Below the pieces are notes generated by a model, which did not search any database, was not told the DNA's origin, and worked only from the letters and a program-made list of their open reading frames with translations. Positions 1 to 8,883 of a stretch of 64,000 nucleotides of DNA are shown here, one piece after another; position 1 is the stretch's first letter; every line of letters starts with the position of its first letter. Made by a program: the position numbers and the translations under genes. The stretch lies in NCBI GenBank assembly GCA_016875875.1, contig VGOP01000004.1:1-64000 (forward strand), given 5' to 3'. Source of the DNA: Chloroflexota bacterium (GTDB taxonomy: Bacteria > Chloroflexota > Dehalococcoidia > GIF9 > UBA5629).

Positions 1-107
1 GTTTAACCGGGTAAGACCGCAAGTAGATAACTTGCTTGATAGGCGGCATGTGTAAGCAGGGTAACCTGTTGAGCTGAGCCGTACTAATGGTCGAGGTCTT
101 TGACCTA
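1..107 (+). rRNA. 23S ribosomal RNA, 3' end (partial)
   Basis: The first ~107 bases match the conserved end of domain VI of 23S rRNA: GATAGGCGGC, TGTAAGC, TTGAGCTGAGC and GTACTAATGG appear in the expected order and spacing, closing with the usual TTGACC tail. The 5' part lies outside the window. The exact 3' end is estimated from the E. coli gene end and could differ by a few bases. Only about 65 bases separate it from the next tRNA, too short for a 5S gene. Confidence 0.93.
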
Positions 108-138
108 CATCAGGCTGAGCACAAAACTATTCACTACC

Positions 139-165
139 CCCACAAGAATCTACGATTTTTGTGGG
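139..165 (+). other. Hairpin between 23S rRNA and tRNA
   Basis: CCCACAAGAAT (139-149) pairs with ATTTTTGTGGG (155-165) around a CTACG loop, with one G-U pair. No T-tract follows, so it looks more like an RNA-processing stem or transcript-end stabiliser than a classical intrinsic terminator. It lies in the spacer of what is probably one 23S-tRNA transcript. Its function is inferred from position only. Confidence 0.6.
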
Positions 166-172
166 TATGCGA

Positions 173-247
<75 letters not shown>

Positions 248-283
248 ACTCTTTGCAAAAGTTTGCAAATCGTAGCTAATTTT

Positions 284-2578
284 TCACCTGTTTTGTTCAG
301 CCAGAACTTTCTCAAGTATACCTGTTATATCCTTGGAATCGAAGGGTTTGATTAGATACGGTCTCCCTGTTGAAGCAAGGAAATCATGGGTATCTGCTGT
401 CATGACATCACCCGTGATGAACACGACCCTTTTTACCGAATTGGGATGTTTCTTTTTAATTGCCTCGTACAATTCCCTGCCACTCATCCCGGGCATTTTA
501 AGGTCAAACAATAGCAGGTCGTAGACATTATTTGCCAGCTTATCCAAGGCATCCTTGCCATTGGATACGGCCTGCACCTGATAACCACTGGCTGAAAGAT
601 TTCGTGTCAGGACAGCGCGAATTGATGACTCATCTTCTGCAATCAGTATCTTACCCGTCATCTTACGCCGTGGGCGGCGACTCTTTTTCTTTGCAGGTTT
701 CTCCTCTCTTATTACCGCTTGTTCTCCAGTTGCTATCGGCAACTCGATGATAAAGGTAGTTCCTTTACCCGGAGTGCTTTCGGCGTATATATTGCCACCG
801 TGCTCAGTTATGATACCATGACAGACGCTTAAGCCCAGTCCGGAGCCACTACCCTCCGGCTTGGTGGTGAAAAACGGGTCAAATATTTTGATAATACTCT
901 CCGGAGAAATCCCTGGGCCATTGTCAGTGATGGATATGCTTACACAGTCCTCGACAACATCTGTGGTCACCGTAATCTTGCCTCTACGTTTGGTCTCAGC
1001 TATAGCTTGCTGGGCATTAGCTATGATGTTCAATATGACCTGCTGGAGCTGATTATAATCAGCTAATATCAATGGTATGTCGGCTGCTAACTTAGCAGAA
1101 AGCCCGATATTGCTTGTCCTCAGCTTGTAGGCTTCCAATTCCAGAGTCCGCTCTATAAGTTCGTTTATGTCCACAAGGCTCTTTTCCGGCTTATACTGGC
1201 GGGCGAAGCGCAGCAGGTTCTGGACTATCCTGACCGTCCTCTGGCTTTCTTCGTAAATCTTCTGCAGGTCTTCCTTAATATTCTGGGGAACATCCTGCCT
1301 ATCTGCCAGGAGTTGAGCATAACCTATTATGCCGGTGAGTGGATTATTTACCTCATGAGCCACACCGGCCACCAATTCGCCGACTGAAGCCAGCTTTGCG
1401 TTCACAAGTGCTTGTTGCTCCGCCTTTTTGCGCTCGGTGATGTCAGTCAGAAAGTTCAATGTAGCTGGTTTCCCCTCCCAGATTATGGAGACGGCGTTGA
1501 TTTCCGCCCACTTGGTATTGCCTTCTTTATCGATAATCCTGAAGGGATAGATTTGAGGAAATACCTCACCTTGCAGCCTTCTCAGATATCGGTCAACCAC
1601 CATATCCCGGTCATCGGGGTGTATAATATCGGCAAAAGGTACAGAGGCCAGTTCCTTTATTGAATAGCCGCTCAGTTCAGCAGTCTTGGGATTGGCGAAC
1701 TTAAGTATACCGTCTTGAGCCACAATAATCGCCTCGTTCGCGTTTTCTACCAAAATGCGATATCTCTCTTCTGATTCCTGCAGCGTTGCCTCCGCTAATT
1801 TGCGCTCGGTGATGTCTTTAACTATTGCAAAGTAACCTATTACATTCCCTTCCTTATCTTTTACCCAAGAGGGGCTCACAATCACCGGAAAGCGCTGGCC
1901 GTTTTTTCTCATGAAAGTCAATTCGACATCTGCGAAGTCGCCTGCAAGAGTATTCTGGAAAGCCCTATCTATTTCTTCGTGTTTTTCTGGTGGCCAATAG
2001 GGGTGGGGTGGTCCAACTCCAACAAGCTCATCTTTTGGAAAGCCAGTCATCTCACACATGGCGTAGTTAACATTAATGTGAACGCCGTTGCTATCCAATA
2101 CAGAGACACCATCTCTCGCCGAAGTGATGAGGCTCTCTGCGAACTCCTTTGCCTCCCTTAGCTCATCCTCCATCTGCTTGCGCTCGATGGCATAGCTTAT
2201 AGCACGCCATAGTGCCAGACCACTTAGCAGCCTTTTGACTAAATAGTCCTGAGCGCCATGGCGCACTGCCTCAATGCCGACTCCCTCGTCATCAAGACCG
2301 GTAAGCACCACAATGGGTATACCTTTTATCCGAGTGAATGTTTTGTGGAGCGTGTCCAGCCCTTGGCTGTCTGGAAGACCAAGGTCCAGCAAGATAACAT
2401 TGGGCTGCTGTTTAGCCACACACTCCAAACCTGTTGATAGCTGACCTACAGACTGGAGTTCCCAGGAGGCATCGGGCACCCCAGCTAGCATCTCCCGTAT
2501 AAGGCGGATATCTCCAGGATTGTCTTCAATCAATAGTATCTTGATGGGCTGCGTACTCTTTTTAGTCGCTGCTATCAT
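284..2578 (-). CDS. Hybrid sensor histidine kinase (REC-PAS-PAS-HisKA-HATPase-REC)
   Basis: A 764-residue cytoplasmic hybrid kinase with no membrane segment. The N-terminal receiver spans 1-130 (acidic pocket E18/D19, phospho-acceptor D65, K115). Two PAS domains follow (about 145-260 and 265-385). The kinase core has phospho-accepting H408 in VAHEVNNPLTG, N-box N521, DNGPG 552-556 and the glycine-rich GSGSGLGL 576-583. A C-terminal receiver begins at M640, with acceptor D692. Its start overlaps the stop of the upstream kinase by ATGA (2575-2578), indicating translational coupling. A receiver at each end suggests it relays phosphate from partner kinases. The stop is 36 bases from the convergent tRNA. 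Confidence 0.93.
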   Translation of the reverse strand: MIAATKKSTQPIKILLIEDNPGDIRLIREMLAGVPDASWELQSVGQLSTGLECVAKQQPNVILLDLGLPDSQGLDTLHKTFTRIKGIPIVVLTGLDDEGVGIEAVRHGAQDYLVKRLLSGLALWRAISYAIERKQMEDELREAKEFAESLITSARDGVSVLDSNGVHINVNYAMCEMTGFPKDELVGVGPPHPYWPPEKHEEIDRAFQNTLAGDFADVELTFMRKNGQRFPVIVSPSWVKDKEGNVIGYFAIVKDITERKLAEATLQESEERYRILVENANEAIIVAQDGILKFANPKTAELSGYSIKELASVPFADIIHPDDRDMVVDRYLRRLQGEVFPQIYPFRIIDKEGNTKWAEINAVSIIWEGKPATLNFLTDITERKKAEQQALVNAKLASVGELVAGVAHEVNNPLTGIIGYAQLLADRQDVPQNIKEDLQKIYEESQRTVRIVQNLLRFARQYKPEKSLVDINELIERTLELEAYKLRTSNIGLSAKLAADIPLILADYNQLQQVILNIIANAQQAIAETKRRGKITVTTDVVEDCVSISITDNGPGISPESIIKIFDPFFTTKPEGSGSGLGLSVCHGIITEHGGNIYAESTPGKGTTFIIELPIATGEQAVIREEKPAKKKSRRPRRKMTGKILIAEDESSIRAVLTRNLSASGYQVQAVSNGKDALDKLANNVYDLLLFDLKMPGMSGRELYEAIKKKHPNSVKRVVFITGDVMTADTHDFLASTGRPYLIKPFDSKDITGILEKVLAEQNR

Positions 2579-3717
2579 TTTTTCACCCCTCCTGACCGCC
2601 TATGCCGACTGTAGGCTATTACTGGTAGCTCAATAATTAGATTGGCTCCTTTACCCGGCTCGCTTTCAGCCCATATCTTGCCTTTGTGCTCGGTTATTAT
2701 ACCGTAACAGGCACTCAAGCCGAGTCCTGTTCCTTGACCCACCTCTCTGGTGGTAAAGAAGGGGTCGAATACGCGCTCCAGGTTTTTCTTAGGTATGCCC
2801 GGACCATTGTCTTTGAAGGATATACGGATGACATTATCTGCGTGCCCTGTTTTAATTAACAGTTTTCCACTATCACGGGCTGATTGCATTGCTGACTGGG
2901 CATTCATAATTAAGTTGAGAAATACCTGCTGGAGTTGACCTGGGTCGGCGATGGTCATGGGTAAGTCACCAGCAAGCTGTAGGCTAACTTTTATATTGTT
3001 GGCTGCCAGGGCATAGGCTTGTAGGTCGAGTGAGTTACGTATAAGTTCGTTAATATTGACGTATCTTTGCTCCGGTCTGGTCTGACGGGCGAAGGCGAGC
3101 AGTTTTTTTACAATGCCGGCTACCCGTTGAGCGCCTTCATTGATAATCTCTATATCGTGCCTAATATCCTCAGGTATATCTTCTCTGGCTAAAAGCAACT
3201 GCGCATAGCCGATAACGCCGGTCAGTGGGTTATTTATCTCATGGGCAACGCCAGAAGCCAGCTCGCCGATAGAAGCCAGGCGACTGGCAAGCTGAGCCTT
3301 CTGCTCGATTTTCCCTTTTTCCACTTCCATGCGTTTGCGCTCAATGGCGTAGCGCATAACGCGCCGCAGCAGCCTGACGTTTATATCGTCTTTTAATAGA
3401 TAATCCTGAGCGCCCTTATGTACTGCCTCGCTGGCAATCGCCTCATCATCGAGTCCGGTAAGCACCACAATCGGCACTGTAGTTGTCTTGGAGCATATCT
3501 TGTCGAGTGTTTCCAGCCCCTGACTGTCAGGAAGGCCAAGGTCTAGCAAGATGATGTCAGGCTGTTGTTTAGCCACACACTCTAAACCTGTTGATAACTG
3601 ACCTACAGACTCAAGCTCCCAGGAGGCATCGGGCATCTCGGCCAGCATCTCACGTATCAGGCGGACATCCCCCGTGTTGTCTTCTATTAGCAGTATTTTT
3701 CTTGGCTTATGGCTCAT
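2575..3717 (-). CDS. Response-regulator/histidine kinase fusion (REC-HisKA-HATPase)
   Basis: This 380-residue soluble protein has a receiver (acceptor D59, K109) joined by a short helical linker to HisKA (H159 in [12 protein letters not shown]) and a HATPase_c domain ending with [13 protein letters not shown]. It has no sensor domain of its own, so the N-terminal receiver is presumably its input. It overlaps both neighbours by four bases (ATGA at 3714-3717 and 2575-2578), so three genes are translationally coupled. Its receiver and kinase are close relatives of those in the downstream hybrid kinase, and the DNA is visibly alike over the receiver, which implies tandem duplication. Confidence 0.92.
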   Translation of the reverse strand: MSHKPRKILLIEDNTGDVRLIREMLAEMPDASWELESVGQLSTGLECVAKQQPDIILLDLGLPDSQGLETLDKICSKTTTVPIVVLTGLDDEAIASEAVHKGAQDYLLKDDINVRLLRRVMRYAIERKRMEVEKGKIEQKAQLASRLASIGELASGVAHEINNPLTGVIGYAQLLLAREDIPEDIRHDIEIINEGAQRVAGIVKKLLAFARQTRPEQRYVNINELIRNSLDLQAYALAANNIKVSLQLAGDLPMTIADPGQLQQVFLNLIMNAQSAMQSARDSGKLLIKTGHADNVIRISFKDNGPGIPKKNLERVFDPFFTTREVGQGTGLGLSACYGIITEHKGKIWAESEPGKGANLIIELPVIAYSRHRRSGGVKK

Positions 3718-4172
3718 TTTCCCTTTGACTCTTTGGGTGGCAGTTTGACGATGGCCAGCCAGAAGTCTTCTATGGCTCTCACCACCTCGATGAAGCGGTC
3801 GAGGTCGAGTGGCTTGGTGATGTAGCAGTTGGCGTGTAGGTCATAGGTCTTGATGATGTCCTCCTCTGTTTTCGACACGGTCAGTATGACCACAGGGATG
3901 CGCCTCAGGGCATGGTCCTCTTTGATTTCAGCCAGCACCTCCCGGCCGTCTTTCTTGGGCAAGTTCAAATCAAGCAGGATGAGGTCAGGTCGGGCGGCAT
4001 CGACGTACTTGCCTTCTCGCCGCAGAAAAGCCATTGCCTCCACACCATCGTTGACTACGTGGAGGCTGTTTAGCACCTTGCCGTCCTTTAGGGCTTCCTG
4101 TGTCAGGCGCACATCACCGGGGTTGTCCTCCACCAGTAGAATCTCGATAGGTTTGCCGCTTTTTCCTGTCAT
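3714..4172 (-). CDS. CheY-like single-domain response regulator (Rcp1 type)
   Basis: A 152-residue stand-alone receiver. VEDNPGD gives the acidic pocket, D68 in LILLDLNLP is the phospho-acceptor, and T98 and K120 complete the switch. The long insertion around '[13 protein letters not shown]' and the [19 protein letters not shown] end match regulators that partner phytochrome-like kinases of the kind encoded at 4727-8335. It has no output domain and so acts by protein contact or phosphotransfer. Its stop overlaps the next kinase start. The gene is separated from the large kinase by the inserted GIY-YIG cassette. Confidence 0.92.
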   Translation of the reverse strand: MTGKSGKPIEILLVEDNPGDVRLTQEALKDGKVLNSLHVVNDGVEAMAFLRREGKYVDAARPDLILLDLNLPKKDGREVLAEIKEDHALRRIPVVILTVSKTEEDIIKTYDLHANCYITKPLDLDRFIEVVRAIEDFWLAIVKLPPKESKGK

Positions 4173-4198
4173 TACTGTTTATCTCCTTTCATTTCATT

Positions 4199-4247
4199 CG
4201 TCGCTCGTTGTCAGTCGCTCGTCGCTCGTTGCTCGTCGCTGGTCGAA
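4199..4247. repeat. Tandem CGTCGCTCGT-type short repeats (left flank)
   Basis: About 49 bases made of imperfect GTCGCTCGT/TTGCTCGTCGCT units. The complementary unit (ACGAGCGACGAG) occurs on the other side of the GIY-YIG gene at 4733-4766, so the two blocks face each other as inverted repeats. Confidence 0.7.
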
Positions 4248-4260
4248 GTTTATTGATGAG

Positions 4261-4287
4261 CGAAGCATGCGAGCCTCGCATCCTTCG
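4261..4287. repeat. Hairpin abutting the REP-like element
   Basis: CGAAG-c-ATGCGA / TCGCAT-c-CTTCG forms an 11-bp stem with one C/C mismatch and a three-base loop. It directly precedes the REP-like copy at 4287-4314. It could be part of the same mobile cassette or a transcription-end structure. Confidence 0.5.
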
Positions 4288-4314
4288 TCATTGCGAGCGA
4301 AGCGTGGCAATCTC
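4287..4314. repeat. REP-like palindrome, family A, copy 1
   Basis: A 28-base copy of the GTCATTGCGAGCGAAGCG...GCAATCTC palindrome whose ends ATTGC/GCAAT pair. Nearly identical copies occur at 38916-38942 and 44044-44070, and an inverted variant at 4616-4652. This copy overlaps the 3' end of the GIY-YIG gene: bases 4313-4315 supply its TGA stop codon. Confidence 0.85.
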
Positions 4315-4600
4315 ACAACTCCGGCCATAGGTCTTTCCACTCGCTGCTCATACTGTTGATCAGGTCCATTTTCTTCTGCCTCGACCCTGCCTTTATCTGC
4401 TTCTCTCTCAAAATAGCACCTTCAATAGCGTCAAATACTTCGTAGTATACCAACTTGGTTACGTTGTACCGCTTGGTGAAACCATCAATTAATTTCTCCC
4501 TATGCTCGTGAACCCGTTTCCTCAAGTCGCTGGTGATGCCCGTGTACAGTACTCTGTCGTCTATGTTTGTCATTATGTATACGTAGTAATTTTTACTCAT
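4313..4600 (-). CDS. Small GIY-YIG endonuclease, REP-flanked
   Basis: A 95-residue single-domain GIY-YIG protein with YVYIMTN (GIY strand), LYTGIT at 18-23 (YIG strand), R27/R29 in LRKRVHEH, the catalytic glutamate E66 in ILREKQIK and N82. The family cuts DNA with one metal ion; short members like this resemble the YhbQ/UPF0213 group, whose role is unclear. It sits between two halves of a signalling operon, between REP-like palindromes at 4287-4314 and 4616-4652. The stop codon lies inside the left palindrome. This arrangement suggests a mobile or REP-maintained cassette, but that is inference. Confidence 0.88.
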   Translation of the reverse strand: MSKNYYVYIMTNIDDRVLYTGITSDLRKRVHEHREKLIDGFTKRYNVTKLVYYEVFDAIEGAILREKQIKAGSRQKKMDLINSMSSEWKDLWPEL

Positions 4601-4615
4601 GCCACCAAACGATAA

Positions 4616-4652
4616 GAGATTGCCACGTCGCCTGTGGCTCCTCGCAATGACA
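4616..4652. repeat. REP-like palindrome, inverted variant with changed loop
   Basis: The ends GAGATTGCCACG and TCGCAATGAC are the exact reverse complement of the ends of the copy at 4287-4314, while the central loop differs and is longer. It lies just upstream of the GIY-YIG start codon, so the gene is bracketed by an inverted pair. Confidence 0.75.
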
Positions 4653-4726
4653 GGGCGAAGGCTGCCTGATTCCTTTTTGCCACACCTTCAAACCCCTATA
4701 GTCTTTTACTTTCATATCACGTCCTC

Positions 4727-7700
4727 TCACGAGCTACGAGCGACGAGTCCCGAATCCCGAGCGACACTTCTTTCGCCTTTCGCCTGAAGCGTAAAATAAA
4801 ACGTGCTCCCTTTGTCCGGCTCTGACTCTATCCAGATGCGCCCGCCATGACGTTCCACAATCCTCTTGGCGATGGCAAGACCAGTGCCAGTACCGGTATA
4901 CCCTTCACCATGCAGACGCTGAAAGATAATGAAAATACGGTCGAAATACTGTGGGTCGATGCCTATGCCATTGTCCTTTATCGAGAAGACCCATTTGTCT
5001 ACATTTGTCTTGGCGGAGACGTGCACACGCGGCAGTCTCTTACCATGAAACTTGATGGCATTGCCGATGAGATTTTGGAATAGTTGCACCAGTTGTCCTT
5101 CATCTGCTATCACCGTGGGCAACGGGTCATGGCTCACTTTGGCTTTGTTCTCTTTGATAACCACGCTCAGATTAGCAATCGCAGCATCGAATACTGCCTC
5201 GCAGTCTGTGGGCTCAAGTGGCTTGCCGCGGGTGCCTACGCGAGAATAGGCTAGCAGGTCATTTATCAGGTTTTGCATCCGTTTGGCTCCGTCCACGGCA
5301 TATCCGATAAATTCGTGGGCATCATCATCCAGCTTGTCCTTGTAGCGCTTTTCCAGCAGCTGAGTGTAGCTTGACACCATGCGCAGCGGCTCCTGAAGGT
5401 CGTGAGAGGCGACATAGGCAAACCGCTCCAGCTCGGTATTGGAGCGCTCAAGTTCTGTCATTGCTTTCCTCAAGTCTTCCTCTTTGCGCATGATCTCTGT
5501 AATATCCTTAAACGTCGCTATTATAGTGGCGGGGTTGCCCTCGGCATTTTTGACAAACGACATAGCGGAAGCTACAGGGACATTAGAGCCGTCCTTTTTG
5601 ATGATACTGAAGGTGCTTGGGGGTGTGGTTTTTCCCTCCATGGCAGTAGCAAACACTGCCGCCATCTCTTCCAGGTCTTCAGGTTTAATCATCTTCAGCA
5701 GCAAGTCAGCGGCGTTTCCTCTCACAAGCTCACTCTCGCTATAGCCCGTCATCGCTTGGAATGGCGGATTAACTGCTGTTATTCCACCTGTCATGTCCAA
5801 TGCAATAAGGCCATCGCCCATGGCGTCGACAATTGCCGCCCTTTCAGCTAGTACACTGGTTCGTTCCTCCTCGGCCTTCTTGCGGGCTCTCTCCTGCCTA
5901 TCTCTCTCCAATCTGGCACCCAGAATAGGCCCTATTTGGTTACCCAAGGTTTCCAAAAACTGGACGTCCTCCTCGCTATAGTCGGTCGTCTTGTTTGCAA
6001 TCTGGATAAGCCCAATGGCCTCTCCTTGATATATTACGGGCATGGAAATATACCTGGTAATAGGAATGTGGCCTTCTGGCGTACGTGTAGAGCGCTCATT
6101 TGTATAGTTTGTCTTTTTCTCTCTAATAGCCCGCGGCCATGAGCTATCCCCCCATGTCTCGCGGGGAAATACGAAGTCCTTCTGGGGTACCTGACACTGA
6201 TCCCAGATGCCTCTGGTCATAGAGGGGGCGACAAGGGCTCCATCCTCTCTGATATACCCGAAAACCCCGTACTTGCTCTCCATAACTTGGAGAACGATCT
6301 GTAATACCTCCCCGTACATTTCATCGTCTGGGACGGCGAGGAAGACATTGGCAATCTGATGCCTTATGGCTAACTCCCGCTGCGACTGAATTAGCGCCTC
6401 CTCCATTCGCTTGCGCTCGGTGACATCACTGAACACGCCGTGCACCCCGATCACGCGGTCTTCAACGAAGATGGGTTTGTTGGAATTGCGCAGCCAGCGC
6501 ATTTCGCCGGACTTGGTAAAAAAGCGAAGCTCATCAACCATAGCCTGACCAGAAAGGGTGCGCTGAAAAGTGTCAAAGGCGTGTGCCAGATCTTCCGGGT
6601 GTAGAAACTCGGCAAAGGTACGTCCCATGAGCTCTGAGGCGCTGTACCCCGTCATAGACTCTACGGCCGGGCTGAGATAGGTCAGCGCTCCGTTCTGGTC
6701 AACAGCGAAGACGACATCGGGTAAGTCCTCTACTAAGTCACGATATTTCTCCTCGCTTTCAAGCAATGCCTCTTCTGTCCACTTGCGCTCGGTGATGTCG
6801 CTGCAGGCGCCGATCATCTTGTAGGGTTGACCATTATCATCTCGCAGCGCCATACCCTGGTCTGTCCAGTAAAGGTAGGCGCCGTCCTTGCGCATGATAC
6901 GATATTCTTCGTTGTAGGGCGTGCCTTTCTTCAGGTGGCCGTCCAGCGTGGCATTGACGCGGTCGACGTCGTCGGGGTGGATGGCCTTCTCCCAGGCATC
7001 TAGGATGCGGGGGAATTCACCTGTCTCATAGCCCAGTATCTCATCGATTCTGCCGTACCACTCCAGCCTTCCGCTGGGTATATCCCAGTCCCAGATGAGG
7101 TCACTGGCGCTGGCAGCAGCAACACGGAACCTCTCCTCGGATTCACGCAGTTCCTGTGTCCGCTCCTCGACCTTCTGCTCCAGTTCTGTGGCGTACTGGC
7201 GCAGTTGTGCTTCTTTGTCAGCCAGGGAAGCCGCCATTCGGTTGAACTCGGCGGCAAGTTGCCCGATTTCATCACCCGTCTTCATCTTAATGCGCTGAGT
7301 AAGGTCTCCGGCACCGAATGCCTCGACTGCTCTGGTGAGCCGGTCAAGTGGCACCGTAGTCTGTCGCGCCAGCACGACACCGACTATTCCAAGGAGAAAG
7401 ATCGCGACTACGATTGTCAGCGCCATGTTTTGTGCCATCTGGTTAATCGGCGCAAAGGCCGTCTTGGTGGGTGTAACATAAACCACCGCCCATCCGGTGT
7501 CAGGCAACTGCATATAGGCTCCCAGTCTCTCATCCCGTTCTATTGAGTTGAAGTACTCTAGTGCGCCCTCTTTCCCTGCTAAGGCCAGGCTTACCGGTGG
7601 CAACGAGCTGAAGTCGGTCTGCTCTTTCACATACAAGGGGTGGGCTGTATCGGCGATAATCAGCCCTCGGCCGTCCGTGATGTAGCCCCACGACAACGGC

Positions 7701-8335
7701 GTCTCATCTTTCCAGGCACTTACGCCAACCTGGGAAATTTGTTCCAGTGCCAGGTGACCAGCGAGTACACCTGCAATTCGTCCGTCAGTTCCACGTACGG
7801 GTACTGCGATAACCACTGTTGGTTCCTGGTCGGCAGGGCAGATGACCAGGTCACTGATAACCGTTTTACCGGTGCTCATCAGCTCTTGATACCAGGCGTT
7901 GTAGGCGAGGTTGGTGTGTGACAGCTTGAGCTGTTCTTCATAGGGCTCCATCAGGTATACATCTCCATTGGCACGAAGCAATGAGATATGGCGGACAATC
8001 GCGGAATGCCGTAACAAATCGGCGGCGATTTCACGTTTGGTCACAACTGCATCAGCGGGCACACCGTGGAGCGATGGGTCGATAAGCGTATCTGAGAGGG
8101 GCACCGACATCTGAGGCATGTCAGCTATCATCTCCAGTTGTGAACGAGCACCCTCAAGATATAATCTTACGGCGCTGGCGTAGGTCTGGACATTGTTGAT
8201 GTTAGCCGCAATCGTCTGGTCACGCAGCATATTACGGCCTATGAAATAGCCAGTCAGCCCTCCGACCAAGCCGGTAAGGATTATGGCCATAACAATCACC
8301 AGGGGCAACTTTAGTGCTAGGCTCATGCCACGCAT
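4727..8335 (-). CDS. Membrane sensor histidine kinase (Cache-HAMP-PAS-PAS-GAF-PAS-HisKA-HATPase)
   Basis: A 1202-residue kinase. TM1 is near 10-32 and an extracytoplasmic Cache-type sensor spans about 35-295. TM2 is about 303-323, followed by HAMP (324-376) and a coiled coil. PAS domains lie at about 400-515, 525-645 and 830-950, with a GAF domain at about 650-810. The phytochrome-type HisKA has H978 in ASHDLQEP, and HATPase_c has DNGIGI 1121-1126 and GTGTGLAI 1148-1155. The last dozen residues are encoded by a short-repeat tract (4733-4766), so the natural end was probably overwritten by repeat DNA. Its likely partner is the regulator at 3714-4172. Confidence 0.93.
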   Translation of the reverse strand: MRGMSLALKLPLVIVMAIILTGLVGGLTGYFIGRNMLRDQTIAANINNVQTYASAVRLYLEGARSQLEMIADMPQMSVPLSDTLIDPSLHGVPADAVVTKREIAADLLRHSAIVRHISLLRANGDVYLMEPYEEQLKLSHTNLAYNAWYQELMSTGKTVISDLVICPADQEPTVVIAVPVRGTDGRIAGVLAGHLALEQISQVGVSAWKDETPLSWGYITDGRGLIIADTAHPLYVKEQTDFSSLPPVSLALAGKEGALEYFNSIERDERLGAYMQLPDTGWAVVYVTPTKTAFAPINQMAQNMALTIVVAIFLLGIVGVVLARQTTVPLDRLTRAVEAFGAGDLTQRIKMKTGDEIGQLAAEFNRMAASLADKEAQLRQYATELEQKVEERTQELRESEERFRVAAASASDLIWDWDIPSGRLEWYGRIDEILGYETGEFPRILDAWEKAIHPDDVDRVNATLDGHLKKGTPYNEEYRIMRKDGAYLYWTDQGMALRDDNGQPYKMIGACSDITERKWTEEALLESEEKYRDLVEDLPDVVFAVDQNGALTYLSPAVESMTGYSASELMGRTFAEFLHPEDLAHAFDTFQRTLSGQAMVDELRFFTKSGEMRWLRNSNKPIFVEDRVIGVHGVFSDVTERKRMEEALIQSQRELAIRHQIANVFLAVPDDEMYGEVLQIVLQVMESKYGVFGYIREDGALVAPSMTRGIWDQCQVPQKDFVFPRETWGDSSWPRAIREKKTNYTNERSTRTPEGHIPITRYISMPVIYQGEAIGLIQIANKTTDYSEEDVQFLETLGNQIGPILGARLERDRQERARKKAEEERTSVLAERAAIVDAMGDGLIALDMTGGITAVNPPFQAMTGYSESELVRGNAADLLLKMIKPEDLEEMAAVFATAMEGKTTPPSTFSIIKKDGSNVPVASAMSFVKNAEGNPATIIATFKDITEIMRKEEDLRKAMTELERSNTELERFAYVASHDLQEPLRMVSSYTQLLEKRYKDKLDDDAHEFIGYAVDGAKRMQNLINDLLAYSRVGTRGKPLEPTDCEAVFDAAIANLSVVIKENKAKVSHDPLPTVIADEGQLVQLFQNLIGNAIKFHGKRLPRVHVSAKTNVDKWVFSIKDNGIGIDPQYFDRIFIIFQRLHGEGYTGTGTGLAIAKRIVERHGGRIWIESEPDKGSTFYFTLQAKGERSVARDSGLVARSS
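4733..4766. repeat. ACGAGCGACGAG-type short repeats (right flank)
   Basis: CTACGAGCGACGAGTCCCG followed by AATCCCGAGCGAC is the reverse complement type of the tract at 4199-4247. It encodes the extreme C terminus of the large kinase. Confidence 0.6.
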
Positions 8336-8363
8336 TATCGCCTTCCCTTCTTTTTCCTCTCTA

Positions 8364-8420
8364 ACTGCCGACTGTTGACTGAAGACTGTCGGCAGTCGCT
8401 AGTCGATAGTCAGCAGTCAT
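8364..8420. repeat. GACTGYYGACTG heptamer-like repeats, block 1
   Basis: Imperfect iterations of ACTGCCG/ACTGTTG/AGTCGCT. They include a 9-bp inverted repeat, ACTGCCGAC (8364-8372) with GTCGGCAGT (8388-8396). Related blocks lie at 8481-8518 and 8884-8934, on both sides of the four-helix-bundle gene. Confidence 0.75.
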
Positions 8421-8443
8421 TCAAGACCACTACTGTTATAATC

Positions 8444-8872
8444 CTAATTATCGCTCTCACTTTTATCTTTTCCCTCCTTATTGACTGTTGACTTTTGACT
8501 GTTAACTGCTGACTGTCGCAGATATTTGATAAAGCCATTTATGAGTTTGGCTGTTTCGCTGCTCAGTTCGTGTATCTGCTTGAATTGCCCGTTTGAAATA
8601 TAGTCTAGGTCTTTGGCTATGTATAGCTGGCTTTGAACTTCAGCCACAGACCCGAGAGCCACGTGCAAAAACTGGATAAACTCCTTATCGGTCTGTCTGG
8701 CATAACCTTCAGCGATATTGCTCATTATTGACACAGAAGCTCGCCTTATCTGGTCTTTCAAGCTGTAGTCCTTGGCGAAATTTTCTCGGCATGTCATATT
8801 GTAAATCTGCTTTGCCACATCTCTTGCCTTTTGCCACGCCTTTATATCTTCAAACCTCTCAATCGCCGTCAT
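8444..8872 (-). CDS. Four-helix-bundle protein (S23 / Avd-like family)
   Basis: A 142-residue helical protein with the signature of the 23S-rRNA-intervening-sequence protein family: FEDIKAWQKAR at the N terminus, KDQIRRASVSIMSNIAEG at about 43-60, FIQFLHVALGSVAEVQSQL at 65-83, then a helix to about 117. Homologues form pentameric four-helix bundles, and the fold is shared with the Avd accessory protein of diversity-generating retroelements. Their function outside that setting is unknown, and no reverse transcriptase is seen here. The tail after about residue 118 is encoded by the GACTGTTGACT repeat tract (8481-8518) and is probably not part of the ancestral protein. Confidence 0.85.
   Translation of the reverse strand: MTAIERFEDIKAWQKARDVAKQIYNMTCRENFAKDYSLKDQIRRASVSIMSNIAEGYARQTDKEFIQFLHVALGSVAEVQSQLYIAKDLDYISNGQFKQIHELSSETAKLINGFIKYLRQSAVNSQKSTVNKEGKDKSESDN
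8481..8518. repeat. GACTGTTGACT repeats, block 2 (within 3' end of gene)
   Basis: TTGACTGTTGACTTTTGACT and following GTTAACTGCTGACTGTCG units overlap the 3' coding end of the four-helix-bundle gene and encode its atypical polar tail. Confidence 0.75.
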
Positions 8873-8883
8873 CGTCCTCTACT

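Noticed and set aside
3850-4359. 169-residue plus-strand frame opposite the response regulator
   Set aside because: Antisense shadow of a strongly conserved receiver; low-complexity Ser/Arg-rich translation.
4599-4787. Open frame on the plus strand across the right REP element and the end of the large kinase
   Set aside because: It reads through repeats and the antisense of a clear kinase gene, has no ribosome site and no recognisable protein pattern.
8444-8872. The four-helix-bundle gene as part of a diversity-generating retroelement
   Set aside because: No reverse transcriptase, no template/variable repeat pair and no adenine-biased variable region were seen nearby.
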